A stretch of DNA of 64,000 nucleotides, taken from Rhodobiaceae bacterium UBA7804 (GTDB lineage: Bacteria; Pseudomonadota; Alphaproteobacteria; Parvibaculales; Parvibaculaceae). The notes below the pieces were generated by a model. The model had not been told where the DNA came from, did no database searches, and was given only the letters and a program-made list of their open reading frames with translations. Made by a program: the position numbers and the translations under genes. The DNA lies in assembly GCA_002480495.1 (NCBI GenBank), contig DLCG01000009.1:325626-389625 (forward strand), written 5' to 3'. Numbering within the stretch: position 1 is the stretch's first letter; each line of letters starts with the position of its first letter. Positions 8,726-17,227 of the stretch are shown one piece after another.

Positions 8726-10102
8726 TCAGTGAACCCTTCCGGAAGGACCGCCCGCGGGAGGCGCCATATCGTCCGTTTCGGGCAGGCCTTCCGGTTCGGG
8801 CGACAGGTTGGGCTTGCCGACGATGGAAACGAGAAGCGCTTCCGGCTTCAACAGCCGCTTCGCCACCCGCGCCACGTCCTCTCGTGTGACCGCCTCGATC
8901 AGCCCGTTGCGCTCATCCACGTAACCGATGCCATATCCGGCAAGCTGGATGCCGAGAAGCTGGTTCGCAATGGAGCTGTTCGACATGAAGCGCAATGGAT
9001 AGGAGCCGGTCAGATAGGTCTTCGCGTCCCTCAGCTCTTCCTCGCTCACGCCTTCTTCGGCCATTCGCGCCATCTCCGCCCGCACAAGCGACAGTGTCTG
9101 ACCCACGCGCTCGTTCTTCGTGCCGACCTGGCCGAGCAGCATCGCGGCATGATCCATCGGGTAAAGATAGCTACCGATCGAATAGGCGAGCCCACGCTTC
9201 TCGCGCACCTCTTCCGTCAGCCTCGATGAGAAGCTGCCGCCGCCGAGGATATAGTTCATCACATAGGCGGGAATGAAATCCGGGTCCTCCCGCTCGACAC
9301 CCTCGACGCCGAAGATCATGACGCTCTGCGGAAAGTCGCGGATCACGACCTGCACTTCACCGGTGCCATTGACGGCAACATCGGGGATTTCGGGCAGTGT
9401 GGCCTTGTCCGGCAGATTTCCGAATGTCCGGTCGAGCAGTATGCGCAGTTCGGAAGGCGAGATGGGACCGACGACGGCGATTTTCAGATTGTCCTTCGCC
9501 AGAACCTTCCCGGTATAGGCCAGCAGGTCGTCGCGTGTGATCGCCGCAATGCTCGCCGGCGTTCCGTCTCCGTCGCGCGCATAAGGGTGGTCGCCGAAGG
9601 CGGCCTTGTTCCAGTTGTTCGAGGCTATCCAGTCGGGCGACTGGCGGTTACGCGCGACGATGGTCGCAATCTGTCCGCGAATGCGCTCCACGGCGTCCTC
9701 GTCGAAGCGCGGCTCGGTAATCGCGAGAGAGAAGAGCTCGAAAGCCTCGTCTTTCCGGTTCGCGAGGGTCGCGAGCGAAGCGTTGAAGTAATCCTTGTCG
9801 GCGGAAAAGGACATGCGCGCGGCTATTTCTTCCATGCGGATCTGGAAGGCCGAGGAATCGAGGTCGCCCGCGCCCTCGTCGAGCAACCCAGACACCATAT
9901 TGGCAACGCCCGATTTTCCCTTCGGATCGGTCGCGGAACCGCCCTGCCAGGCGGCCTCCATCACGATCACGGGAACTTCATCTTCCTGAACCAGCCAGGC
10001 CTCGATGCCGCCGGCGCTCACCACACGCTCGATATCCATCGCGCGCGCCGGCAAGGCCGCAAGGAAAACCAGGCACAGAAGTGCTGTGACGCCGCGTATC
10101 AT
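8726..10102 (-). CDS. Exported M16-family peptidase-like subunit without the zinc motif
   Basis: Periplasmic M16B homologue, about 458 residues, with signal peptide MIRGVTALLCLVFLAALPARA. It aligns in style with the zinc protease encoded next to it but lacks the inverted zinc motif HxxEH: at the corresponding place the sequence is GLLDEGAGDLDSSAF. The C-terminal half keeps the Arg/Tyr region (RLTEEVREKRGLAYSIGSYL) that contributes to the active site in two-subunit M16 enzymes. The start at 10102 overlaps the upstream gene's stop as ATGA; the longer upstream reading frame is not a signal peptide. It most likely forms the inactive partner of a heterodimeric protease. Confidence 0.9.
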   Translation of the reverse strand: MIRGVTALLCLVFLAALPARAMDIERVVSAGGIEAWLVQEDEVPVIVMEAAWQGGSATDPKGKSGVANMVSGLLDEGAGDLDSSAFQIRMEEIAARMSFSADKDYFNASLATLANRKDEAFELFSLAITEPRFDEDAVERIRGQIATIVARNRQSPDWIASNNWNKAAFGDHPYARDGDGTPASIAAITRDDLLAYTGKVLAKDNLKIAVVGPISPSELRILLDRTFGNLPDKATLPEIPDVAVNGTGEVQVVIRDFPQSVMIFGVEGVEREDPDFIPAYVMNYILGGGSFSSRLTEEVREKRGLAYSIGSYLYPMDHAAMLLGQVGTKNERVGQTLSLVRAEMARMAEEGVSEEELRDAKTYLTGSYPLRFMSNSSIANQLLGIQLAGYGIGYVDERNGLIEAVTREDVARVAKRLLKPEALLVSIVGKPNLSPEPEGLPETDDMAPPAGGPSGRVH

Positions 10103-11466
10103 CCGGCACCTCCCGGCAGCAGCTCTCCCGTCACGGAATGCGTGCCGGTGAAAACGGATTTCGCCGCTTCCATCACGTCTTCCCTGGTCACTTCGCGCAC
10201 GCGTTCCGGCCATTCGTGGATCGCCTCCACGCTCATGCCCGTCATCAGCCCCTCGCCATAGGCGTAGGCCATGCTCCGCTGGTTATCGCGGGCATAGACG
10301 GCACCGGCGACGATCACCGTCTTGGCGCGCTCGAGCTCCTCGTCGCTCACGCCCTCTTCGATCAGCCGCGCGATTTCCTTCTCCACGCCTTCTTCCAAAG
10401 CGTCGAGAGAACCGCCAACCTGGGGAAGCGCATAGATGCCGAACTTGCCGGCATCGAGGCGGCCTCCTTCGTACCAGCTGCGGACACCCGTCGAAACGGA
10501 CTGCTCCACGACGAGCGAGCGATAGAGACGGCTCGTCGTGCCGCCGCCGAGAATTTCAGCCAGTACGTCGAGCGCCGCTCCCTCCCGCGCGCCCGCGCCG
10601 GAATAGGCGGGCGCCGGGTAGTAACGCATCCAGGTCGCTTCCTGCACGCGCGCGTCGCGCCGCGTCACGCGCTTGTCCTCGGAGGGCCATTCGATCTCCT
10701 GCCGTTTGCGAAGGAAGGTCGGCGCGCGTTCCGGGATCGCCCCGTAATATTTCTCGGCGAGCGGCCTCAACTCCCGCGCCGTCACGTCGCCGGCGACGAT
10801 CAGCGTTGCATTGTTCGGCGTGTAGTAGCGCTTGTAGAAGTCGAGCGCGTCCCCTGTCGTCAGCGCGGCAATCTCTTCCTTGTAGCCGATGATGTCGCGG
10901 CCATAGGGATGCGCGCCGTAAAGCGCCGCATTCATCTCGGATTGCAGTTCGGCCGAAGGCTCGTTCTCGATCCGCATGCGGTATTCCTCCAGCACCACGT
11001 CCCGCTCCGGCAGAACTTCGGCGTCGGTGAGCTGCAGGTTCGTCATGCGGTCAGCTTCCATTTCCATGACGAGCGGCAGACGGTCTTTCGCGATCACCTG
11101 GAAATAGGCGGTGAAGTCGTAATGGGTGAAGGCGTTATCCTGACCGCCATTGCGCGCGACGATGCGGGAGAACTGGCCGGGCTCGATCTTGTCCGTGCCC
11201 TTGAACATCAGATGTTCGAAAAAATGGGCAAGGCCCGTCTTGCCCGCGTCTTCGTCCGCCGCGCCCAGCTCGTACCAGACCATATGCGTGACGACCGGCG
11301 CCCGGTGATCGGGGATCACCAGAACGTCCATGCCGTTCGAGAGCCTGAAACTCTCGGGCGGCGCGCCGGTGGAAATTGTCCCGCCGCGTCCGAAGAGAAG
11401 GCCAAGCAGGATGGCGAGGATCAGGACTGCGAAAGGAAGGGCGGCGAGATGGCGGGTGCGCAGCAA
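10099..11466 (-). CDS. Exported M16-family zinc metallopeptidase, catalytic subunit
   Basis: M16B (pitrilysin/processing-peptidase-like) protease, 455 residues, periplasmic or inner-membrane anchored through an N-terminal hydrophobic segment (residues ~8-26). The inverted zinc site is present as HFFEH at residues 81-85 in TGLAHFFEHLMFKGT, and the downstream ELRMEIENEP-like region (EYRMRIENEPSAE) supplies the distal Glu. Family members degrade peptides of roughly 10-40 residues. The gene overlaps the inactive-subunit gene by 4 nt, typical of an obligate pair. It follows the DUF3035 lipoprotein gene on the same strand. The cellular substrate is unknown. Confidence 0.93.
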   Translation of the reverse strand: MLRTRHLAALPFAVLILAILLGLLFGRGGTISTGAPPESFRLSNGMDVLVIPDHRAPVVTHMVWYELGAADEDAGKTGLAHFFEHLMFKGTDKIEPGQFSRIVARNGGQDNAFTHYDFTAYFQVIAKDRLPLVMEMEADRMTNLQLTDAEVLPERDVVLEEYRMRIENEPSAELQSEMNAALYGAHPYGRDIIGYKEEIAALTTGDALDFYKRYYTPNNATLIVAGDVTARELRPLAEKYYGAIPERAPTFLRKRQEIEWPSEDKRVTRRDARVQEATWMRYYPAPAYSGAGAREGAALDVLAEILGGGTTSRLYRSLVVEQSVSTGVRSWYEGGRLDAGKFGIYALPQVGGSLDALEEGVEKEIARLIEEGVSDEELERAKTVIVAGAVYARDNQRSMAYAYGEGLMTGMSVEAIHEWPERVREVTREDVMEAAKSVFTGTHSVTGELLPGGAG

Positions 11467-11582
11467 GTCTCAATCCTCCGGGACGTGCTCAAATCTTCCG
11501 GTTTCTCTTCCGGTTTCGGGCGCGCAGAAAGACAAAGGGCGGAAAGACCGTCGCCCTTCCGCCTCTTTCCTGTTTCCCTGGC

Positions 11583-12188
11583 TCAGAAAATGCCGGAAAG
11601 CCAGCCTTCCTTCTTGGGCTCGACGGTCGGTGTCTCGCCCTCCGTGACGGGCTTGCCTTCCGCCTCGTTCTGCTGGATGCGCTCGCTTTCCTCGGAGGGA
11701 TTAACGAGACGCTCATCAGGCGCCGGGCCGCGGTCACGCCAGAAGATCACGTCGTCCACGAATGTCTCATCGCGTTCGACGAGCGAGCGCGTCTCGGCAT
11801 TCACCACCTGACGGATGCGGGGGTCGGCCTGCGCTGCGCCTGTTTCCTGCAGCAGCACCTGCTCGCCCGGGCTCTGCGTAGCGACGGTCTCGGCGGAGAG
11901 CACCTCGGTGCCGATGAGGGCGCGCTGCGCGCCGACCGAGGGCTGAAGTTCCATTTCCTGGGGACGCGGCGCGCCGGGCTGGGGCGGACGCAACGAATAA
12001 TCCGGCGGGATGACGAGCGGCGCCTTCGTCACGATGGCGAACTCGTCCGGAGCGGATTTGCCATAACCAAGAGTGTCCCGGAGGCTTTCTCCACCACCGC
12101 AGGCGGCAAGGGAAAGCGTCATGGCGGCGGCAAGGCCGGCTTTCGCGCTCCACCCGGCGATGCGGGAGATTTTCGCTTCGATAGTCAC
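11583..12188 (-). CDS. DUF3035 family lipoprotein
   Basis: Outer-membrane-type lipoprotein of 201 residues with unknown function. A signal sequence ends in a lipobox (LSLAACGGG; lipidated Cys near residue 30). It contains the DUF3035 hallmark of a DEFAIVTKAPLVIPPDYSLR-type segment followed by RPPQPG, and a repeated Glu/Pro-rich C-terminus. It lies between lspA, whose product processes exactly this class of prolipoprotein, and the M16 protease pair, an arrangement conserved in alphaproteobacteria that suggests envelope maintenance. The coding start carries several N-terminal residues before the hydrophobic core and could be a little shorter than given. Confidence 0.88.
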   Translation of the reverse strand: MTIEAKISRIAGWSAKAGLAAAMTLSLAACGGGESLRDTLGYGKSAPDEFAIVTKAPLVIPPDYSLRPPQPGAPRPQEMELQPSVGAQRALIGTEVLSAETVATQSPGEQVLLQETGAAQADPRIRQVVNAETRSLVERDETFVDDVIFWRDRGPAPDERLVNPSEESERIQQNEAEGKPVTEGETPTVEPKKEGWLSGIF

Positions 12189-12260
12189 TTCTCGGCTCTC
12201 CTTGGTCGTGGCTTTGTGCCGGTCTCGCCAGCTTAGCGCCGTTCACACCGGCGCACCGCC

Positions 12261-12794
12261 CTATTTCTTGTCCGGGCTGTCCTTCTCGCCGGCGCCCACA
12301 AGGCCCGGCCAGACCGATTCGAGGATGATGAGCGCAACGCCCAGCGCGATCCACACATCGGCAATGTTGAAGATATACCAGTAAAATCCGAAGGCGTGAA
12401 AACTAAAAAAGTCGGCCACGGCGCCATAGAAAATGCGGTCATAGACGTTTCCGAGGGCTCCTCCGAGGATGAGGCCGATGGCGAGCGCGGTAACCCTGTG
12501 CTCCACACGGGCAAGCCAGAGGCTCAGCCCGATAATGACCGCAATGGCGAAGCCCGCGAGAAAGGCGACGCCCGTCGCCGTCTGCGCCTCGAACAGGCCA
12601 TAGCTGACCCCCTGGTTCCAGGCCATGACGAGGTCGAAAAAGGAGGTTATCTCCACACGGCCGCGGGCGGCGATGTCATAGACATTGAGCATCCACCACT
12701 TGTGCGACCTGTCGATGGCGAAGCCCGCCAGCGCGATCAGCGAACCATAGAGGGACCAGGGGCCCCAGAAGGTCTCGCGGCTCAGCTTCGCCAT
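12261..12794 (-). CDS. lspA: Lipoprotein signal peptidase (signal peptidase II)
   Basis: Inner-membrane aspartyl protease that removes signal peptides from diacylglyceryl-modified prolipoproteins. The 177-residue product has four transmembrane helices. The family motifs are present: ID near helix 1 (FAIDRSHKWW), the conserved AWNQGVSYGLF stretch, GNVYDRIFYGAVADF with the first catalytic Asp, and FNIADVWIALG with the second. It is located 18 bp downstream of ileS on the same strand, the classical ileS-lspA pairing. Confidence 0.96.
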   Translation of the reverse strand: MAKLSRETFWGPWSLYGSLIALAGFAIDRSHKWWMLNVYDIAARGRVEITSFFDLVMAWNQGVSYGLFEAQTATGVAFLAGFAIAVIIGLSLWLARVEHRVTALAIGLILGGALGNVYDRIFYGAVADFFSFHAFGFYWYIFNIADVWIALGVALIILESVWPGLVGAGEKDSPDKK

Positions 12795-12812
12795 TCCCGG
12801 TTTCCTTTCGTC

Positions 12813-15776
12813 CTATCGCTGCGCGTCGTATTCGCGGACGGCGGCCGCGTCCCTGAGGGATAGATCTGGATAGTCCGGATCGCTCCCCACTTCCGGCAGA
12901 ATGCGCCAGGAGCGTGCGCATTTCCGGCCCTCCGCGAGCTTCGGCACCACGGCGACACCGGGCACATCGTCGAGACGCCAGGCATCGGCCGGGCCCTCGC
13001 CCTCGGTGAGCTTTGCCTGGCTCGTGATCGCGATTTCGGCGAGGTCGACGCCCTTCATCGCTTCCATCAGATCGGGACGCGAGACGAAGACTTCCGGCGC
13101 CGCCTCAAGGCTTGCGCCAATGCGCTTTTCGCGGCGCTCCACTTCGAGCGCACCCGTCACCACGCGGCGGAGTTCGCGAACCTTTTTCCACTTCTCGGAA
13201 AGCGCCTCGTTCCGCCATTCCGCCGGGATTTCCGGGAAGGTGCGCAGATGGACGGAGTCCGTCTCCGAGGGGAAGCGCGACAGCCACACTTCTTCCACCG
13301 TGAAGCAGAGCACCGGCGCGAGCCAGGCCGTGAGACAAGAGAAGAGGTGATCGAGAACCGTGCGGCAGGCGCGGCGGCGGATCGCAGACGGCGCGTCGCA
13401 ATAAAGCGCGTCCTTGCGGATGTCGAAATAGAAGGCCGAGAGCTCGACATTCATGAAGTTCGACAGCGTATGCGCCACGCGCTTGAAGTCGTAATCCGCG
13501 TAGGCCTTGCGCACGAGGTCGTCGAGTTCGGCGAGGCGATGCAGGATCACGCGCTCGAGCTCCGGCATGTCGCCGATCGTCACGCGTTCGGCATCCGTGA
13601 AGCCTTCGAGATTACCGAGCAGATAGCGGAAGGTATTGCGCAGCTTCCGGTAGGCTTCGACATTCGACTTGATGATGTCGTTGCCGATGTTGTGGTCTTC
13701 CCAGTAATCGGTGTTCGCGACCCAGAGGCGCAGGATGTCGGCGCCATTCTGTTCCACGATCTTCTGCGGCGCGATGACGTTGCCGAGCGACTTCGACATC
13801 TTGCGGCCCTTCTCGTCCATGGTGAAACCATGGGTGAGGACCTGCTTGTAGGGTGCGCGGCCGCGCGTGCCGCAGCTTTCTAGAAGCGAGGACTGGAACC
13901 AGCCGCGATGCTGGTCGGAGCCTTCGAGATAGAGGTCGGCGGGCCAGGGAATGCCGCGCGCTTCCAGCACGAAGGCATGCGTCGAGCCTGAATCGAACCA
14001 GACGTCGAGAATGTCCGTCACGCGCTCATAGTCGGCCTCGTTGTAGTCGTTGCCGAGGAAGTCGCTCGCGGGCCGTTCGAACCAGGCATCCGCGCCTTCC
14101 TTCGCCACCGCTTCCACAATGCGCGCGTTCACCTTTTCGTCGCGCAGCAATTCGCCGGTCTTCGTATTCACGAAAAGCGTGAGCGGCACGCCCCAGGCGC
14201 GCTGGCGCGAGAGCACCCAGTCGGGCCGCCCTTCCACCATCGAATGGATGCGGTTGCGGTTGCGCGCGGGCACCCATCGCACCTTGTCGATTTCTTCCAG
14301 CGCCACATCGCGGAATGCCTTGCCGCCGGCCGCCTCGATCTTCGCGTCCATCGCCACGAACCATTGCGGCGTGTTGCGGAAGATCAGGGGCGCCTTGGAG
14401 CGCCAGCTATGCGGATAGGAATGGGTGAGCTTGCCCTTTGCGAGAAGCGCGCCCGCCTTTTCCAGTTCCTCGATCACGGCGGCGTTGGCGTTGCCTTCCT
14501 TGCCCTGCCGCGTCAGCACGAACTTGCCCGCGAAAAGCGGCACGTGGTCGTAATAGACGCCTTCCTCGTTCACCGTGTCGGGAATCTTTGTTTCAATTCC
14601 CACGTCGGAAAGCGCCGCGCGGTTTTCAACCCAGATTGCATAGTCGTCTTGACCGTGGCCGGGCGCGGTGTGGACGAAGCCGGTACCGGCCTCTTCCGTC
14701 ACGTGATCGCCCGCGAGCAGGGGGACATCGAAGTCGTAACCCTGACCATGGAACGGATGCTTGCAGACGACACCGGCGAGTTCATCCGCCGTCACGTCGC
14801 GCAGGCGCGTCCATTCCTCGATCTTCGCATCCTTCGCGACCTGCTCGGCGAGTGCGTCGGCCAGCACGAGCTTCTCGCCCGTCGCCTTCACCTCGTAGAG
14901 GCCATAGGCGATCTTCGGCGAATAGGAGATCGCGCGGTTCGCCGGGATGGTCCATGGCGTCGTCGTCCAGATAACAATACTTGCACCCTTAAGCGCGGGC
15001 ACCTCATTCACCATCGAGGTATCGAAGTCAGCCTTGTCACCGTCTAGACGTTGAACCTTTGAAGCCCAGTGCGCGAATGGAAACTTCACCCAGATCGTGT
15101 GGCTCACATGATCGTGGTATTCGACCTCCGCTTCCGCGAGCGCGGTCTTTTCCACCACCGACCACATGACCGGCTTGGAACCCCGATAGAGCGAGCCGTT
15201 CATCAGGAACTTCTGGAATTCCTCGACGATCTTCGCTTCCGCATCGAAGGACATGGTGAGGTAGGGATTGTCCCACTCGCCGGAAACGCCCAGCCGCTTG
15301 AATTCCTCGCGCTGCACATCGACCCAGTGCTGCGCGAAGTCACGGCATTCGCGGCGGAATTCGAGCGCGGGCACCTCGTCCTTGTTCAGCCCCTTCTTGC
15401 GGTACTTTTCCTCGATCTGCCATTCGATGGGCAGGCCGTGGCAGTCCCAGCCGGGTACGTAAGCCGCATCCTTGCCCATCATCTGCTGGGAGCGGACGAC
15501 GATGTCCTTGAGGATCTTGTTCAGCGCATGGCCGATATGGATGTTGCCGTTCGCGTAGGGCGGCCCGTCATGCAGGATGAAAGTCTCGCGGCCCTTCGCG
15601 CTTTCGCGCAGGCGCCTGTAGAGATCGAGCTTCTCCCAGCGCGCCAGCCATTCGGGCTCGCGGGCGGGGAGCCCCGCCTTCATCGGAAAATCGGTCTTGG
15701 GGAGGAAAAGCGTATCGCGATAGTCGCGGCCTGCTTCTTCCGAGGTCGTGTCTTTGGACGTCGTATCGGTGGACAT
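12813..15776 (-). CDS. ileS: Isoleucyl-tRNA synthetase
   Basis: Class Ia aminoacyl-tRNA synthetase with editing domain, 987 residues. HIGH is seen as HIGH at residues 80-83 (NGNIHIGHAL) and KMSKS in GRKMSKSLGN near residue 655; the CP1 editing region lies between. The anticodon-binding helical domain follows. At the extreme C-terminus, where many bacterial IleS carry a four-cysteine zinc module (CxRCW ... CxRC), the sequence reads CARSWRILPEVG followed by LSLRDAAAV, so only the first cysteine is kept and the site cannot bind zinc in the usual way. It is followed by lspA; ribF, often found upstream, is absent here. Confidence 0.97.
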   Translation of the reverse strand: MSTDTTSKDTTSEEAGRDYRDTLFLPKTDFPMKAGLPAREPEWLARWEKLDLYRRLRESAKGRETFILHDGPPYANGNIHIGHALNKILKDIVVRSQQMMGKDAAYVPGWDCHGLPIEWQIEEKYRKKGLNKDEVPALEFRRECRDFAQHWVDVQREEFKRLGVSGEWDNPYLTMSFDAEAKIVEEFQKFLMNGSLYRGSKPVMWSVVEKTALAEAEVEYHDHVSHTIWVKFPFAHWASKVQRLDGDKADFDTSMVNEVPALKGASIVIWTTTPWTIPANRAISYSPKIAYGLYEVKATGEKLVLADALAEQVAKDAKIEEWTRLRDVTADELAGVVCKHPFHGQGYDFDVPLLAGDHVTEEAGTGFVHTAPGHGQDDYAIWVENRAALSDVGIETKIPDTVNEEGVYYDHVPLFAGKFVLTRQGKEGNANAAVIEELEKAGALLAKGKLTHSYPHSWRSKAPLIFRNTPQWFVAMDAKIEAAGGKAFRDVALEEIDKVRWVPARNRNRIHSMVEGRPDWVLSRQRAWGVPLTLFVNTKTGELLRDEKVNARIVEAVAKEGADAWFERPASDFLGNDYNEADYERVTDILDVWFDSGSTHAFVLEARGIPWPADLYLEGSDQHRGWFQSSLLESCGTRGRAPYKQVLTHGFTMDEKGRKMSKSLGNVIAPQKIVEQNGADILRLWVANTDYWEDHNIGNDIIKSNVEAYRKLRNTFRYLLGNLEGFTDAERVTIGDMPELERVILHRLAELDDLVRKAYADYDFKRVAHTLSNFMNVELSAFYFDIRKDALYCDAPSAIRRRACRTVLDHLFSCLTAWLAPVLCFTVEEVWLSRFPSETDSVHLRTFPEIPAEWRNEALSEKWKKVRELRRVVTGALEVERREKRIGASLEAAPEVFVSRPDLMEAMKGVDLAEIAITSQAKLTEGEGPADAWRLDDVPGVAVVPKLAEGRKCARSWRILPEVGSDPDYPDLSLRDAAAVREYDAQR

Positions 15777-15965
15777 GGAGGGTCCTGGAAATCGGGGTTG
15801 CGCGATGAAACGGAGAAAACCCGGCTCCTGCCCCGGATCGCCTTGAACGGCGTCCTCAGCGGCAGGCCGGGCCTGTAATTCGCGCGATTGTGGCGGGAGG
15901 GGCCCCGCGCTGTCCCAGCATCGTCAAGAGCTTCGTCATGGGGCGAGTTTCTAGCAGCCGGTCCC

Positions 15966-15980
15966 TTAACAGTCCAGTAA
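15966..15980. promoter_or_regulatory. Imperfect CtrA-like box
   Basis: TTAACAGTCCAGTAA fits TTAA-N7-TTAA with one mismatch and shares 13 of 15 bases with the perfect site at 4653-4667. It lies in the 249-bp spacer between the divergent ileS and pheC genes, 45 bp before the pheC start. The rest of that spacer shows no gene. Functional meaning is uncertain. Confidence 0.3.
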
Positions 15981-16025
15981 AGGCGCGGTCTTCCGGGCGG
16001 CCCCATCCCCGCCTATGATCCGCCC

Positions 16026-16790
16026 ATGCGCCGCCTGATCCCTCTTTTTCTCGCCCTTCTCCTGCCCCTTCTCGCCCATGCGGGGGAGAGCCCCGTGCTT
16101 TCCCGGATCGAGGCCTCGGGCGAGCTCCGCGTCGGCCTCACCGGCGACTACAAGCCCTTCTCCTGGGAGGGGCCAGAGGGCACCTTCCGGGGCCTCGACG
16201 CCGATATGGCCAGCGCGCTCGCCGAAGAGCTCGGCGTCCGCCTCGTCATCGTGAAGACGAGCTGGCCCACCCTCATGGAAGACCTCGCGGCGGACAAATA
16301 CGACATCGGCATGGGCGGCATCACGGTCACGGATGAGCGGAAGGAACATGCCCTATTCTCCACGCCGCTGCTGACCGACGGCAAGGCGCCCATTGCGCGC
16401 TGCGAGGACGCTTCGCGCTTCGAGACGCTGGACGGGATCGACCGCGAAGGCGTCACCGTCATCGTCAATCCGGGCGGCACGAACGAGAAATTCGCCCGGG
16501 CGAACATACGCAAGGCGACGCTCGTCCTTCACAAGGACAATGCGAGCGTCTTCGAGGAGATCGCGGCGGGCCGCGCCGACGTCATGATCACCGACGCCAT
16601 CGAGACGCGCATCGTCGCCCGCGACTTCCCGACGCTCTGCGCGACCAACCCGGACGCGCCCTTCACGCAATCGCAGAAGGCCTATCTCCTGCCGCAGGAC
16701 GAGGCCTGGAAGGCGCGTATCGACGCGTGGCTGGCCGACATGGAAGCAAGCGGAAAGAAGGAAGTGTTGTTCTCAAGATGGGTGGAGTGA
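16026..16790 (+). CDS. pheC: Periplasmic cyclohexadienyl dehydratase (arogenate/prephenate dehydratase)
   Basis: Periplasmic-binding-protein fold enzyme that converts prephenate to phenylpyruvate and/or arogenate to phenylalanine. A 254-residue precursor with signal peptide (MRRLIPLFLALLLPLLAHA). The body looks like a family 3 solute-binding protein, but the residues typical of PheC rather than transporters are present: MGGITVTDERKEHALFS, DGKAPIARCED, IVNPGGTNEKFARANI and DVMITDAIETRI, all strongly resembling the Pseudomonas PheC sequence as I recall it. No ABC permease or ATPase gene is adjacent, which also argues against a transport role. The stop is 8 bp from the end of the convergent thioesterase gene. 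A cytoplasmic PheA is also encoded in this window at 53689-54558. Confidence 0.85.
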   Translation: MRRLIPLFLALLLPLLAHAGESPVLSRIEASGELRVGLTGDYKPFSWEGPEGTFRGLDADMASALAEELGVRLVIVKTSWPTLMEDLAADKYDIGMGGITVTDERKEHALFSTPLLTDGKAPIARCEDASRFETLDGIDREGVTVIVNPGGTNEKFARANIRKATLVLHKDNASVFEEIAAGRADVMITDAIETRIVARDFPTLCATNPDAPFTQSQKAYLLPQDEAWKARIDAWLADMEASGKKEVLFSRWVE

Positions 16791-16798
16791 GGCTTCCC

Positions 16799-17227
16799 TC
16801 ACGCCGGAATGATGCGCTCCACCGCCCGCGCCTTCAGCGCCAGCTTGCCGTCACCATTGGTGAAGACCGCTTCCACGTAAGCCTGCGTCTTCGAGACGTT
16901 GAGCACATGGCCCTCGCAAGCGAGCACGCCCTCCGTCACAGGCCGGAAGAAATGCATCTGCAAATCCACCGTCGTGAAGTTCTGGTCGTCCTTCAGCATG
17001 GTCATCAGCGCGAAGGAGCAGGTCTGATCAGCAAGCGTCGCGAGATAGCCGCCGAAAACGGCCACGGGGTTCATGTAGGCGGGATCGACCGGCCAGTCGT
17101 AGCGGATGCGGCCGGGCTCCAGCACGGTCAGCTTCCCGGCATAGAGATTGAGCGCCGTCACATGCGGCGGCGCCTTCTCCATCTCGCCCTTCTCGATCCG
17201 CTTCAGAATGTTTCCCCAGCTCGGCAT
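16799..17227 (-). CDS. PaaI-family (hotdog-fold) thioesterase
   Basis: Probable acyl-CoA thioesterase of 142 residues. The hotdog core is visible: a central FGGYLATLADQT helix with the catalytic-type Asp, then strands TTVDLQMHFFRPV and CEGHVLNVSKTQAYVEAVFTN. Its start codon overlaps the stop of the PEP-mutase-like gene by one base (TGATG), so the two are translationally coupled. Context with a lyase and a MarR-type regulator suggests degradation of a CoA-linked carboxylic acid; the substrate is not deducible. Confidence 0.85.
   Translation of the reverse strand: MPSWGNILKRIEKGEMEKAPPHVTALNLYAGKLTVLEPGRIRYDWPVDPAYMNPVAVFGGYLATLADQTCSFALMTMLKDDQNFTTVDLQMHFFRPVTEGVLACEGHVLNVSKTQAYVEAVFTNGDGKLALKARAVERIIPA

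Noticed and set aside
16026..16790. Amino-acid ABC transporter binding protein as the identity of the pheC product
   Set aside because: The fold is shared, but the VNPGGTNEKFA and TDAIE segments are those of cyclohexadienyl dehydratase and no transporter genes adjoin.
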